Shown piece by piece: positions 16,441 to 26,139 of a stretch of 64,000 nucleotides of DNA. This DNA comes from a bacterium (lineage in GTDB: Bacteria; Spirochaetota; Leptospiria; Leptospirales; Leptonemataceae). Every line of letters starts with the position of its first letter. Position 1 is the first letter of the stretch. Made by a program: the position numbers and the translations under genes. The notes below the pieces were generated by a model. The model worked only from the letters and a program-made list of their open reading frames with translations. It searched no databases and was not told where the DNA came from. The stretch spans positions 496,001 through 560,000 of the forward strand of contig JANSYA010000002.1 of the NCBI GenBank assembly GCA_024742665.1. The letters run 5' to 3'.

Positions 16441-17784
16441 ATGAACCATTCCCTGATCCAAAAAGCACGCCTCATTATTTTGCCCGCGATCTTGCTCGCG
16501 ACGGGCGGCTGTTTCAACGGCGACGACGGACTGCCGATTCTGAGCACGCTCTTTAACAACCGGATGGTCGTAATCCTGAAAGGAACCTACGCCACCGACC
16601 GGCCGCTCGAATTTTCTGAAATCAACAACAACCGCATCTTCAGCGACCCCGACGACACTGTCGCCTTCGTGCGCAATCCCGTCGACGACGGCTGTATTCC
16701 GTACGTGCAACCGGACTGCATTCCGAACTATTCGGATCTGCCGATCTTCATCGACATCGGCGAAATCCGCCTGTCTTCGAAAAACTTCGGGGACGCCGAA
16801 CTGAACCTGGTCGACACTTCCGAAGCCTCAGAAGAGTTCTGGGACGTGGTGAGCGACGAACGCCAGGTCTATTGTAATCAGCTTTATTCCATCGACTTCA
16901 GCGAAGACGGTTGCTTTCGCACCGGCGGACTGATCAACTTCGTGGAATTCATGAACGGCCGGGGAGCCCTTTATCCCAGCCGCGACATCGGCGCGGAAGT
17001 TTATTATCACGCCGGGATTTTCATGCGAGCCTTCGCCACCGGTTGGGGCATCGCCGCGGGAGCGCTCGCCGAGGATACTTTCGATAACAAAGACATCATC
17101 GGTTCCAGCGTGCTCCCGCTGCTGAACTACGATCCGAACACGGACGCGGTCAATCAACAGCTGTTGGCTCCGGACTGGTTCCCGCTACACCATACTGTGG
17201 TCTTCGGCCAGGAAACCACGCTGATCAAAGACTTCTATTATAACGCGGTCGTTTTGGAAATTCGTTCGAATATCAAAGAAAACTTAATGACTCATAGTTT
17301 TCAGAACGCGAACGGCGACAACCAGGTCGTCGTGACCATGAGCGATTGGCGCCGAAATCACGACGACAGCACGGCCGACCTGGGTTTGAATATGGGCGGC
17401 AACGTGTTGACCCGCGCGCGAATGTTCTATCCCGACGTGGTCAACACGATGGTCATCGACGGCGGAGTGGCTTCCAATCGCCACTACTACGCGGTCTATA
17501 TTACCAACGAAGACGCGAAAGGCGACAATCTGCCCCTGGCGGCGACGCCGGTTCGCAACGGCGCCGACAACGAACTCACGAATTTAATGGCCCAGCCCTA
17601 TACCCTGGAATGCCGCTACGACTGCAACTACGACGGCTACCCCGAGCTGGTATTGTCCTCCAGCGCTCAAATCAATGTCGGTCCGGGACCCGGCTTCGTT
17701 TTCACGAACCAGCCGTGCGGTTGCGGGATTGACGCGGCGACCGTCGCGGCGAACTCGTGCACCGCGCATGCCGGCTGCTACTAA
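16441..17784 (+). CDS. Lipoprotein of unknown function, co-transcribed with the 15802 barrel
   Basis: The 447-residue protein has a clear lipoprotein signal: LIILPAILLATGGC, Cys24, followed by Asp/Gly. The body is Asp/Asn-rich with no recognised domain. Cysteines cluster at the end (PCGCGIDAATVAANSCTAHA and GCY) and around residues ~83-90 (DDGCIPYVQPDCIPNY), suggesting several disulfides in an exposed fold. The composition resembles substrate-capture lipoproteins that sit next to TonB-dependent receptors, and a receptor gene lies 0.8 kb away on the other strand. Function is otherwise unknown. Confidence 0.75.
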   Translation: MNHSLIQKARLIILPAILLATGGCFNGDDGLPILSTLFNNRMVVILKGTYATDRPLEFSEINNNRIFSDPDDTVAFVRNPVDDGCIPYVQPDCIPNYSDLPIFIDIGEIRLSSKNFGDAELNLVDTSEASEEFWDVVSDERQVYCNQLYSIDFSEDGCFRTGGLINFVEFMNGRGALYPSRDIGAEVYYHAGIFMRAFATGWGIAAGALAEDTFDNKDIIGSSVLPLLNYDPNTDAVNQQLLAPDWFPLHHTVVFGQETTLIKDFYYNAVVLEIRSNIKENLMTHSFQNANGDNQVVVTMSDWRRNHDDSTADLGLNMGGNVLTRARMFYPDVVNTMVIDGGVASNRHYYAVYITNEDAKGDNLPLAATPVRNGADNELTNLMAQPYTLECRYDCNYDGYPELVLSSSAQINVGPGPGFVFTNQPCGCGIDAATVAANSCTAHAGCY

Positions 17785-17811
17785 GCGTCACTAAGTACTA
17801 CTGATCGCCGA

Positions 17812-18618
17812 TTAAAGCGGCTGATCGAAATCGAAGGGATGCGCGATCGCCGTTTCTTCAGTGCTGCACGGTAAAACCCCGCCGTTTAATCCGCCGTACA
17901 CGCAGCTGCGCTGGGTCGCGCGGTTTCCGTCGGCGATATCGTTCAAGAGCGTCGTTTCCCAATCGAAACGCACGAGCTGGCGAAAACAATCGCCCGAGAC
18001 GTCCTGGCCCGTTCCGCCGCCGCCGATAAAATTCCTGCTCAGAGTTAGAGCCTGAGCCGCCAGCACGCCGCGCGGCGAAAATACGAAATCGTGTTCGAAG
18101 CGACTGATCAAGGCCGCACCGTTTTGACTGTTCAATGTATCGCAGTCGGCGATTATCTGGAAGTGGCTCTCGTTCTTATTTTTGATTTCGGTGGGCGTGG
18201 ATGCGCGAAAGGCCGCCAGGCTCACCGCCGCCGCGCTTGCTGTAGTGCAGTCTGGATACGTATCAACGAGCCGGGCCCAGGCGGTACGGTAGCGATCCTG
18301 CGTGGTCTGGGTCACGACAGTCGTGCCGAGTAAGTCAATGCGTCGATCGAGAGCGCAGCTCTGTCTGGGCGTGCGCGAACACGCCAGGCCGCCGATATTA
18401 TCGCTCTGACGCACCGACTGCAGGCAGTTGCCGCTGTCCTGGTAAACGAAGGTCGCCAGGCCCAGCAGATTTTGCGTATCCTGCGGATCGTCGCCCTGGT
18501 CCGGCGGATCATAGATCGCGGCGCAGGCCGGCGCCAGGAATCCCAACAGGAGCAGCGCGAAGGGCGCAACGCGCATTCTGCGAGGCAGAACATATGAATT
18601 TTTTCGGCGTGGGTTCAT
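17812..18618 (-). CDS. Lipoprotein downstream of the TonB-dependent receptor
   Basis: The 268-residue protein has a basic N-region and lipobox in APFALLLLGFLAPAC (mature Cys32). It starts one base after the receptor stop, so the two genes form one transcript. The body is Cys-rich (CLQS, LACSRTPRQSCALD, YPDCTTAS, CFRQ, SCVYGG, LPCSTEE) with no recognised fold. A partner role on the inner or outer leaflet for the receptor's ligand is inferred only from the gene order. Confidence 0.75.
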   Translation of the reverse strand: MNPRRKNSYVLPRRMRVAPFALLLLGFLAPACAAIYDPPDQGDDPQDTQNLLGLATFVYQDSGNCLQSVRQSDNIGGLACSRTPRQSCALDRRIDLLGTTVVTQTTQDRYRTAWARLVDTYPDCTTASAAAVSLAAFRASTPTEIKNKNESHFQIIADCDTLNSQNGAALISRFEHDFVFSPRGVLAAQALTLSRNFIGGGGTGQDVSGDCFRQLVRFDWETTLLNDIADGNRATQRSCVYGGLNGGVLPCSTEETAIAHPFDFDQPL

Positions 18619-18619
18619 C

Positions 18620-21460
18620 TTAGAATTTCAACTCCAGACCGACGTTGATCAAAGGCAAGAGCAGCTTGCGACCGCCGCCCGTCGGCGTTTCGATAAAGGT
18701 CGACTCGTAGGTCGTCGCCGGATTGCTGCCTCGATTATACGGCGACAGGAAATCAAAGCTCTGAGATTCCGGATTGCGCCGTGCGTAAAAGTTGATCAGC
18801 TCCACGTAGTAATTCGCATAGCCCCAGCCGTAATTTAAGAAACGATCGAGGCGAATGTCAAGCTGGTGCACGGGATGCAATCGGTCGGAGTTAAAGCGAT
18901 CCGAATAACGCGCCAGAAAGGTCGGGCGGCCGATGATCGGCAGATTGAAGGTGTCGCCGTTGCCAACGATCGGCGTAAACGGCGTATTGGTCGAATAGCG
19001 CCAGCGACCGCCGATCTGCCACTCGGCGTTGAATTTATAATTTACGACCAGACTGATCTGATGCGTGCGATCCAGGTCGTATAGTTCTTCGCGGTCGTTA
19101 TCGTAAAAGATTTCCAATTCGCCGCTGTCGTAATAATTCAAAACGTTGCGACCCTGTTCAATATAAGCGACGACGCTGCGGTTTAGATTTCGCGACTGCA
19201 GCTCCTGGTTCTCTTCGGTGGTCAGACGCGTTTGATGATTATTGCGCTTGGTCAAAGAATTCGTGTAGCTGATCCAGCCGAACCAGCCGCTCGTACGCGG
19301 CGGCCGGGTCTTCTTGATGTAGACTTCGAAGCCTTCGCTCCAGCCCGTGCCGTCGTTTGAGAAATTCAGAAATCGATTTTCCAGCGGATCCGTCAGGACT
19401 TCGACCGGCTTTTGCACCTGCTCGCGACGATTCGTGCGCGGCGAAAAGGGCGCCACGACGAAACGATCTTCCACGACCAGATTGCGAAAGATATTGCGAA
19501 AGGCCTCGACTTTAATCAGCCAGTGCTTGCCGATCTTTTGTTCGACGCCCGCCGCCATGCGATCCGCTTCTTCCATATCCAGCCAGGGATTGCCCGCTTC
19601 GATCGAAATATAGTTCAGCCCGGGCGGCACGTTAAAATGGCGGCCGGCTCCGGCAAGCAGCGTCGTATCGCTCTCGGGAATCTGAAATTCCAGGCCCATG
19701 CGCGGACCGACGCCGGTGCTGTTCGAAAGTGAGTACCACTCGCTGCGCACGCCCGGGGTCAGGCGAAATCGCCACCAGGCAAGCTCCAGCTCGGCATAAT
19801 ACGCGTTGAGTTGAAAGGCTGTGCTGTCGCCGTCGAAGAGCGAACGAAAGGTCCGGTTGCTTTCGACCAGATCGTTTACGACTTCGACGAAGTCCGGCGT
19901 ATTCGGATTCACGCTTTGCTGTGGCGAAAAATTCCTGAGCGAAAGCTCCCAGCGAATATCGTTATGTTCAAGGCCCGCGTTCAAAACGATGTGTTTCTTC
20001 AGCACCTCGAATTGCATTTCGTCGCGCACCTGGAATTCACGGCGAAAGTCGAGCACCTCGTAGCCGAAGATGGTCTCTCCGGTCAGGGGCGAACGAAAGT
20101 CCAGGTCGAAGTCTTCTTTGAATCGACTGACCTGGGCGATCAGTCGATTGCGAAACACGCCGCCATAGCTGTAGGCGTAGTTCATCCCCTGGGTATGAAA
20201 GCCGCGATCGAGGCCGACCGGCGGTCGCCCATCGGTATTGGAGTCCAGCCCCGAACTGTTGCCGGAACCGGTCACGCCTCCGCCGGCCGCGCCGCCGATG
20301 CCGCCCAGCCCGCCGAGCAATCCATCGTCTTCGCCGTTCGCCAGCTCGTCGACGGAGCGGGCGTAGTCGAGAATGTCCCGGGCGCCGAAAAATAGAAAGG
20401 CCAGCTCGTGACGATTGTTGAATTCAAAGCCGAGTTTGAACTGGCCGTCGGTATAATTCGCGTACTGGGCGTTCGCGGGAATCGCCTCGGGATAGGTCAG
20501 CAGCAGGGGATAGTTCGGATAGGACTGGCGCGCCGTGCCGATAAAATAGCCGATGCCGCCGAAGAGCGGCGTTTCATAAAAGACGTCGGACTTAAACATC
20601 GAAACGTTGATGTGGGCCGTGCCCTGTTCGATCTTCGTCGGCCCTTCGATCGAAATTACGCCGCCGGTCGCATTGCCGAATCGCACGGGATAGGTGCCTG
20701 TATATACGTCGACGGTTCGAATATAATCGTTGTTGATCACGCTCGACTGATCGCCGAGGTGAAAGGGATACTGCACTTTCAGTCCATCGAGAAAGAACTG
20801 ACTCGCCCGCGGTCCGGCGCCGCGAATGACCAGCACGCCGCTCTGGCTGTTCGCGTAGGGCGGGCCGACGCCCAGTCCGCTGACAGTCGAATTGGACAGG
20901 ATATTCGTAGTCGGCAATACGCCGATCGGCGGCGCCGCCGAAACGCCCGGCAGAGTTTCGATCGCTTTCAGGGAATCGCCGTACACGCCCGGCAGGCGTT
21001 TGATTTCATCGCGAGAAAAACGAAAGCGCGAGAGCTTCGTCTGATCTTTTAAGCCAACGACCGCGATACCCTCGCCGGAATCCGACGCATCCTCAGTTGG
21101 GCCGCCGCCTTCATCAATCGGAGCGCTGGAAAGCAGCGCCAGAGTTTCACCGCTGAAACGCACCTGCCGCCGGATCTGGCGGACTTCGGCTCCCGCTAAA
21201 ATCACGCGAAAAGTATAATAGCCCGGAGCCGGCACGGTAAAAGCGAAACGGCCGTTGCCGTCGGTAAAACCCGCGACACCCGTTTCGAGAATCACCACGC
21301 GAGCGTCGGGAATCGGCTGGTCGGTGGCCGGCTCCTGTAGCACAACGACCGCGGGAGTCTCAGCGAGCAGCGCATTGCAGGGGACGAGGACCGACGCGGC
21401 TGCAAACAGGATGCAGACGAGCGCAGCTCCAATGTGATTTACACGTCCTGGAAACCGCAT
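18620..21460 (-). CDS. TonB-dependent outer-membrane receptor with N-terminal carboxypeptidase-regulatory-like domain
   Basis: About 946 residues from ATG 21460; an in-frame GTG at 21520 would add 20 residues. After the signal peptide (ALVCILFAAASVLVPCNALL) comes a CarboxypepD_reg-like domain (~25-95: PIPDARVVILETGVAGFTDG). The plug follows (LPGVYGDSLKAIETLPGVS; VLVIRGAGPRASQFFLDGL; TGTYPVRFGNATGGVISIEG), then a large barrel ending in LLLPLINVGLELKF with the terminal Phe. A Gly-rich loop of ~25 residues (near LLGGLGGIGGAAGGGV) is unusual. It imports a large substrate across the outer membrane using TonB energy; the ligand is unknown. Divergent from the small lipoprotein at 21526. Confidence 0.9.
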   Translation of the reverse strand: MRFPGRVNHIGAALVCILFAAASVLVPCNALLAETPAVVVLQEPATDQPIPDARVVILETGVAGFTDGNGRFAFTVPAPGYYTFRVILAGAEVRQIRRQVRFSGETLALLSSAPIDEGGGPTEDASDSGEGIAVVGLKDQTKLSRFRFSRDEIKRLPGVYGDSLKAIETLPGVSAAPPIGVLPTTNILSNSTVSGLGVGPPYANSQSGVLVIRGAGPRASQFFLDGLKVQYPFHLGDQSSVINNDYIRTVDVYTGTYPVRFGNATGGVISIEGPTKIEQGTAHINVSMFKSDVFYETPLFGGIGYFIGTARQSYPNYPLLLTYPEAIPANAQYANYTDGQFKLGFEFNNRHELAFLFFGARDILDYARSVDELANGEDDGLLGGLGGIGGAAGGGVTGSGNSSGLDSNTDGRPPVGLDRGFHTQGMNYAYSYGGVFRNRLIAQVSRFKEDFDLDFRSPLTGETIFGYEVLDFRREFQVRDEMQFEVLKKHIVLNAGLEHNDIRWELSLRNFSPQQSVNPNTPDFVEVVNDLVESNRTFRSLFDGDSTAFQLNAYYAELELAWWRFRLTPGVRSEWYSLSNSTGVGPRMGLEFQIPESDTTLLAGAGRHFNVPPGLNYISIEAGNPWLDMEEADRMAAGVEQKIGKHWLIKVEAFRNIFRNLVVEDRFVVAPFSPRTNRREQVQKPVEVLTDPLENRFLNFSNDGTGWSEGFEVYIKKTRPPRTSGWFGWISYTNSLTKRNNHQTRLTTEENQELQSRNLNRSVVAYIEQGRNVLNYYDSGELEIFYDNDREELYDLDRTHQISLVVNYKFNAEWQIGGRWRYSTNTPFTPIVGNGDTFNLPIIGRPTFLARYSDRFNSDRLHPVHQLDIRLDRFLNYGWGYANYYVELINFYARRNPESQSFDFLSPYNRGSNPATTYESTFIETPTGGGRKLLLPLINVGLELKF

Positions 21461-21525
21461 CGCGCGGCTTGATAAGCGGCCGAGGCGCGCCAAAATTACT
21501 TGAAGCCGAACACGGGGCACACTGC

Positions 21526-21888
21526 ATGTATCAAATGGGCGGGTATTATCGCAACAAAGGTTTGTTCGCCCGTCGATTTTCGATTTGGGCGCAGGCCATC
21601 GTATTCTGCGCGCTGTATCTGCAATGCAGTCAATCAGACAATGTCATCCGCGCCTGGGACGCTCAGGTTCGCGTCAACGCCGCCTACTTCGCGAAAATTG
21701 AACAATGCAATCAACCGGCGGGTTTGCTATTGCTCGTACCCAACGACGTTCAGGAACCGGACGTGCGCCTGTGCGAAGGCGAGATCCTCGCGGCGGCCTG
21801 TCCGATTGCGAGCATCCCGCCGTCCTGCTTTCTGCTGTTCTTTAAGTCAGCGCCCAATCCCGACGTAGACAAGAAACCGAAACTATAG
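21526..21888 (+). CDS. Small lipoprotein divergent from the TonB-dependent receptor
   Basis: 120 residues from ATG 21526; an upstream TTG extends the frame but would overlap the receptor promoter. The signal ends in IVFCALYLQC, with Cys33 as the likely lipidated residue. The mature part is short, with four further Cys (EQCNQPAG, VRLCEGE, AAACPI, PPSCF), and ends in a Lys-rich tail. No family was recognised. It lies 65 bases from the receptor start in the opposite direction and 23 bases before the MBL-fold hydrolase, so it may be the first gene of that transcript. Confidence 0.6.
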   Translation: MYQMGGYYRNKGLFARRFSIWAQAIVFCALYLQCSQSDNVIRAWDAQVRVNAAYFAKIEQCNQPAGLLLLVPNDVQEPDVRLCEGEILAAACPIASIPPSCFLLFFKSAPNPDVDKKPKL

Positions 21889-21911
21889 CGACAACCCACA
21901 AAGGAACCAGA

Positions 21912-22652
21912 ATGAGCAAAACAAAAGCGTCTTCATCAAACGACGATATTGCGGGTAAAATCGATCTGCTGACTTTTCCCGTGCAGCCCCTCGGCTGCAA
22001 CTGTTCGATTCTCATTCATAAAGCAAGCCGCGAAGCGATCGTCGTCGATCCGGGAGGCGAAGCGCCGAAGATTATCGAGCTGCTGAAAGAACGCGACGCG
22101 CAGGTTCGCTGGATCGTGCATACCCACGCACACTTCGACCACTGCCTGGGAACGCACGAAGTCGCCGAGCACGCACGCCATTCTCACGCGGGCGGCCCCG
22201 AGCAGGCAGAAACGGACGCGCCGCAAGCGACAAACGGAGACCCCGTGAAAGTCGGACTGCATAAGGCCGATATGTTTTTATACGAAAACCTGGGAGCCCA
22301 GTGTCGCCTTTTCGGACTGCCGCCGGAAGAAGCGCGCACCGCCATCGACCATCACTTACAGGATGAAGAGCCATTAACGTTTGGCGATATGCAACTAGAG
22401 GTGCTCCACACTCCCGGACATACGCCGGGATCCTGCTGCTTCAGCATTCCCGAAGCGGAACTGGTATTTTCGGGGGACACCCTCTTTCAAATGGGCATCG
22501 GCCGCACGGATTTACCGGGCGGCGACCCTGACGCGATCACGAAGAGCATTCGCGACCGCCTGTTCACCCTCGACGAAGGCACGAACGTAATTCCCGGCCA
22601 CGGGCGCTTCACCCGCATCTACGAAGAGAAGCAGATGAATCCCTTTTTCTGA
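21912..22652 (+). CDS. Metallo-beta-lactamase-fold hydrolase, glyoxalase II-like
   Basis: The 246-residue protein carries the HTHAHFDH metal motif (~71-78), LHTPGHTPGSCCF, FSGDTLFQMGIGR and a final PGHGRFT. These are the ordered zinc ligands of the GloB-like branch. A ~35-residue insert after the HxHxDH motif is rich in His, Ala and Glu (HARHSHAGGPEQAETDAP). It probably hydrolyses a thioester in the cytoplasm; no signal peptide is seen. The start ATG 21912 follows AAAGGAACC. It ends 111 bases from the convergent peptidase gene. Confidence 0.85.
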   Translation: MSKTKASSSNDDIAGKIDLLTFPVQPLGCNCSILIHKASREAIVVDPGGEAPKIIELLKERDAQVRWIVHTHAHFDHCLGTHEVAEHARHSHAGGPEQAETDAPQATNGDPVKVGLHKADMFLYENLGAQCRLFGLPPEEARTAIDHHLQDEEPLTFGDMQLEVLHTPGHTPGSCCFSIPEAELVFSGDTLFQMGIGRTDLPGGDPDAITKSIRDRLFTLDEGTNVIPGHGRFTRIYEEKQMNPFF

Positions 22653-22690
22653 CGAAGGCAGAGCTGATGCCTGACGGGTCTATCGCGAAG

Positions 22691-22732
22691 CGTCGCACGC
22701 TACGCGACGGCGATCGTTTGTTTGGATCGCCG
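22691..22732. terminator. Two stem-loops between convergent genes
   Basis: CGTCGC/GCGACG (22691-22709, loop of 7) overlaps CGGCGATC/GATCGCCG (22708-22732, loop GTTTGTTTG). They lie between the convergent MBL-fold and peptidase genes and could serve as a terminator in both directions. No T-run is present. Confidence 0.4.
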
Positions 22733-22763
22733 CCGGATAGTCATGAGCCCGCGCGATATGGTC

Positions 22764-25310
22764 TTATTCGCGAACGAAAGTCAAATCCATATCGGCGCGG
22801 CTGAGGGGGCCTTTACGAATTTGAGCCGTGAGCGTGCCGTCGACGTCGGTGGTTTCCAGACGAATGCCCTTCGCCTGCATCACATCGCTGTTCGCTGCGT
22901 AGCTGCCGCTGAAACTCTTCGCCCGCGCATTGCCGAGCTGCAGCTGGCCGGTGAAATCGCCGCCATTCGCGGTGATCACCAGCGTATACTCTTTCGGAGC
23001 GCCCTTGCCATTCCAGTGACGCGCTTTCCAGGTCCCGGTGAAGCGGTCGATGCCCTGCCCCGGCAGGAAGCGATGGCGAACAATATCGCGGCTCTTGTTT
23101 ATAAAACCGGCGACCGGTGCGCTGTTATCCGATTCGCCGCCCAGAGCGGACTTCGAACGAATCACGTAGAAATAGAGTTCGCCCGGCTGCCCCGGAACTT
23201 TTTCGCTGTAGCGCAAAGTCCGAGCGTTCACTTCTTTGACGAACTGATATTCGTCCTGCTTTTCCTTTTTGCGAAACACGTAGTACTCCGCCGCGCCCTT
23301 CACGCGATCCCAGGAAATTGAAATCGTGCCGGCGCGCTCGTCGACCTTCGCCTTCACGCCGGACGGCGGGGGCAACACCATGCCCGCACGCGTCGCGTTG
23401 GGATTCGCGCGACCGATGGCCGGCTGGCTGTAATCGCTGTTGCCGGCGGAATTGCTCGCCACGACGACGTAGGCGAAGTGATCGCCTTCGCTCACGCTTT
23501 CATCGTCGTCGACGTAAGTCGTGCGCGTGGTTTGTTGCGGACCTTCCCACTCTTCAGAATCATAGTCGTAACGAAAGAGATAGTAAATCGTCGCGCCCGG
23601 AACAGACGGCCACTTTACTTCGACTTTCGTCTTGAAAGTGCCTTCCGAAGCCGTAACGCCCGAGGGTACCGCGGGAATGGTCGCCTTGCCGCCGATGTCT
23701 ATCGACGCGGGGTCGCCCCATTGACCTTTACCGGACCGGTTCACAGCGCGCACGCTATAGTAATTCGTCTGATTCGCAACGGGCCGGCGATCAGTATGAC
23801 TTTCGCCGCGCGCTCCGCGCTTGACCAGCACCCACTTCTTTACCCGGGCGTTATAGCGGGCCACTTCATAAGAAGTCGCGCCCGGCACTGAGCTCCAGGA
23901 AATGGAAACCGACCCGCGACCGGCGACCGCTTTGACCTTCGCGGAAATACCCGTCACCTTTTCCGGCGGCGTGGTTTGTTTGCGGCTGGCGGCGTAGCCT
24001 TCGCCGATCGGCGACTGCTGCGGATCGGAATAGTTTTCTTTGTCAGCGACTGCGACGACGATATAACGATAGGCCACGTCGGGCTGCACCGCCGTGTCGG
24101 CGTAGTTCGTGGCCTGGGCGTAGCCGATCGAACGAAAGCTCTTCGGATCGGAGGGTTCCGCGCGAGCGACGACGTATACCGCGGCGCCCGTAACGGCGGC
24201 CCAGTTTACGACGACTTTATTCGTGTGCGTACCCTTGGTCGCGGTAACCGTGGTCGGCGGCGAGAGATCGGCTTCGTCCGGCTCTTCCAGCTCTTCCGGT
24301 TCCTCGGGCTGCTCGTTATTATTCGAATCGACGCGATCATACAGAACGAGGGCCCAGGCGTCGCCCGCGACCCACTGCTTATAAGAAATCCAGCCGTAGC
24401 CACGATCGCCCCAGCCGGTGCCCCAGCTGTTGATCAGCTTGAAGGCGCCGCGATGGCCGCGGGGGGACTTTTTGCTGTCATCGTAACCGACAAGCGTCAT
24501 CGCATGGCCGCCGTAGAATTGGCCCTGGTTCTTATCGTATACTTTATCGCGTAGATTATAAAAGGCGTCGTCCACGCCGATGCCGAAGACAACGGGGTTG
24601 CCCTTCGAAAGCTCGGCTTTGATCGAATCCAGGTCGCTCGAATTCAAACGACGATAGCTCTGGGCCTTGTAGTTCGCGGCGGCGCGTTTGGCCGCCGCCG
24701 TGGGCTTCCGACGATAGTCGTTCACATTATAGGGCATCGCGCTCCAGGGCGCCGCGCCCTGGCGAACAATCAGCGCCAGCGCGTCGGAGATCACCGAGCC
24801 GTCGTCGCGACCGCCGTTGATCTGATTATAAATAAACGCGGGAGAAAAGACGCGATTGCCGGAACCGCCCGCGACCGGCGAGTCGTAGTTCCAGCGGCGC
24901 TCGACTTTTTCATGATAGGATTTCAAAGCATAGCCGGTGGCCCAGGCGACGCAGCTGCCCTGAGTGCCCTGGTTTCCGATCGGCGGCATCTTCGAACTGA
25001 GATCCACGCGCGAAGGCAAACCGCGATGGCGAATCTGACCCGAAGGCGCCAGAGGAATCGAAGCGAAGCGTTCCCGCGACGGCGGCTTCATGCCGCAGTC
25101 ATACGATCCATTCTGACAGCCGCGCGGCTGCACACTCGACGGATCGAAAGTATCCTGGGTCAGCACCGGAACGGCGAAGACCAGGCCGGCCAGAACGGAA
25201 GTACTGCCGACGAACTTGATCAGATCGCGGCGCGAAAGACCGAGGAGCCCCCCGGCATTCGACTGGCGTTTGCTCTGCTTGCTTTGATTGGATATGCGGT
25301 CCTGTTTCAC
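22764..25310 (-). CDS. Tat-exported papain-family (C1A) cysteine peptidase with four fibronectin type III domains
   Basis: The 848-residue protein starts with a twin-arginine signal (SRRDLIKF, residues 26-33, followed by GSTSVLAGLVFAVPVL). The catalytic domain (~100-335) shows Gln114, Cys120 in NQGTQGSCVAWATG, His269 in GGHAMTLVGYD and Asn294 in INSWGTGWGDRGYGWISY, so the papain triad is complete. An acidic linker (EQPEEPEELEEPDEAD) leads to four FnIII repeats (~350-750), each with a W...PGA.xY core. A ~90-residue C-terminal beta domain follows. It should be exported folded and act outside the cytoplasm. Start is GTG 25310, overlapping the upstream stop (GTGA) with AGGAGA before it. Confidence 0.9.
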   Translation of the reverse strand: MKQDRISNQSKQSKRQSNAGGLLGLSRRDLIKFVGSTSVLAGLVFAVPVLTQDTFDPSSVQPRGCQNGSYDCGMKPPSRERFASIPLAPSGQIRHRGLPSRVDLSSKMPPIGNQGTQGSCVAWATGYALKSYHEKVERRWNYDSPVAGGSGNRVFSPAFIYNQINGGRDDGSVISDALALIVRQGAAPWSAMPYNVNDYRRKPTAAAKRAAANYKAQSYRRLNSSDLDSIKAELSKGNPVVFGIGVDDAFYNLRDKVYDKNQGQFYGGHAMTLVGYDDSKKSPRGHRGAFKLINSWGTGWGDRGYGWISYKQWVAGDAWALVLYDRVDSNNNEQPEEPEELEEPDEADLSPPTTVTATKGTHTNKVVVNWAAVTGAAVYVVARAEPSDPKSFRSIGYAQATNYADTAVQPDVAYRYIVVAVADKENYSDPQQSPIGEGYAASRKQTTPPEKVTGISAKVKAVAGRGSVSISWSSVPGATSYEVARYNARVKKWVLVKRGARGESHTDRRPVANQTNYYSVRAVNRSGKGQWGDPASIDIGGKATIPAVPSGVTASEGTFKTKVEVKWPSVPGATIYYLFRYDYDSEEWEGPQQTTRTTYVDDDESVSEGDHFAYVVVASNSAGNSDYSQPAIGRANPNATRAGMVLPPPSGVKAKVDERAGTISISWDRVKGAAEYYVFRKKEKQDEYQFVKEVNARTLRYSEKVPGQPGELYFYVIRSKSALGGESDNSAPVAGFINKSRDIVRHRFLPGQGIDRFTGTWKARHWNGKGAPKEYTLVITANGGDFTGQLQLGNARAKSFSGSYAANSDVMQAKGIRLETTDVDGTLTAQIRKGPLSRADMDLTFVRE

Positions 25311-25864
25311 TGGAGATCTCCTGATTGCGAGGCGAGGCTTTCGAGAGCCTGTAGATTGCTTTGGTCGTAGGGTAAAAACGCAAAGGGGCGCGGCTCGGTA
25401 AGCACGAGCACCGCGCCGGAATCGCCCTTCGCATCGACGACGACCTTGCGTTTTAAGAATAGAAAATAGCGTCCGTCTCCGACCGGTCGGCGCAGATGCT
25501 GTTCAAAGGTTTCGGGAAAGACCAGAAACGCCAGATGGAATTCGTCCGGTATCGCGTTGCTTTCATCACCGGCTTGCGCGCTGGCGTTCTTCAAAATCTT
25601 TTCGACGCGCACGCGCAGACTTACGTTTTCACTGATATCGTTGAATTTTCTGCGCTGCGTATCATGCAGCTCCGCGAGCACCACGACATCGGCGGCTCCA
25701 TAGCGATCCGCCATAGAAGGCATGGGGGGCAGCGCCCACAGTGCGGAAGCGAGCGCGCTAACGATGAACAAATAGATCGCAGCGCCGCTCATCCTTCGAC
25801 GGGGGCGAAGGCGCCGGGGCGCCGCCTGCTGTTGCTGAAAAGAAGACTGTATCGCTTGAATCAT
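25307..25864 (-). CDS. Exported or membrane-anchored protein upstream of the cysteine peptidase
   Basis: 185 residues from ATG 25864, preceded by CAGGGAATTC; a start at 25900 is possible but lacks a ribosome-binding site. After a Gln/Arg-rich N-terminus a single hydrophobic segment (GAAIYLFIVSALASALWALP) acts as signal or anchor. The rest (AADVVVLAELHDTQRRKFN, LRVRVEKILKN, FLVFPETFEQHL, GRYFLFLKRKVV) looks like a small beta-rich domain similar to tissue-inhibitor-like or NTF-like folds, but no family was recognised. Its stop overlaps the peptidase GTG, so the two are co-translated. It may be the peptidase's inhibitor or chaperone, inferred only from this coupling. Confidence 0.7.
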   Translation of the reverse strand: MIQAIQSSFQQQQAAPRRLRPRRRMSGAAIYLFIVSALASALWALPPMPSMADRYGAADVVVLAELHDTQRRKFNDISENVSLRVRVEKILKNASAQAGDESNAIPDEFHLAFLVFPETFEQHLRRPVGDGRYFLFLKRKVVVDAKGDSGAVLVLTEPRPFAFLPYDQSNLQALESLASQSGDLQ

Positions 25865-26139
25865 GAATTCCCTGCGGTTGCCGCTCTGATAAGTTAACAT
25901 CCGCCGTGCACCTGAATAAACGCACGGACTGCCGCTATATGTCTGAGCGGAAAAATAGCTATATGGTTCGATTTAATTCGATAGTTCAACCAAAAAAGGC
26001 CGTGGACCTGCGGCTTTCCGCGCTGAAGCGGGGGCGACAGCCGGAACGAGGCGAATTTTCCCCGGCGGCAAATCCAGTCGATTGACAGCATCCTGGCGAG
26101 CCGAAACGCTGCCCGCCTCACCTAGCAACGAGTTCAACT

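Noticed and set aside
20408-21052. Plus-strand frame opposite the TonB-dependent receptor plug
   Set aside because: Plug motifs on the minus strand are unmistakable; the reverse frame has no domain or start signal.
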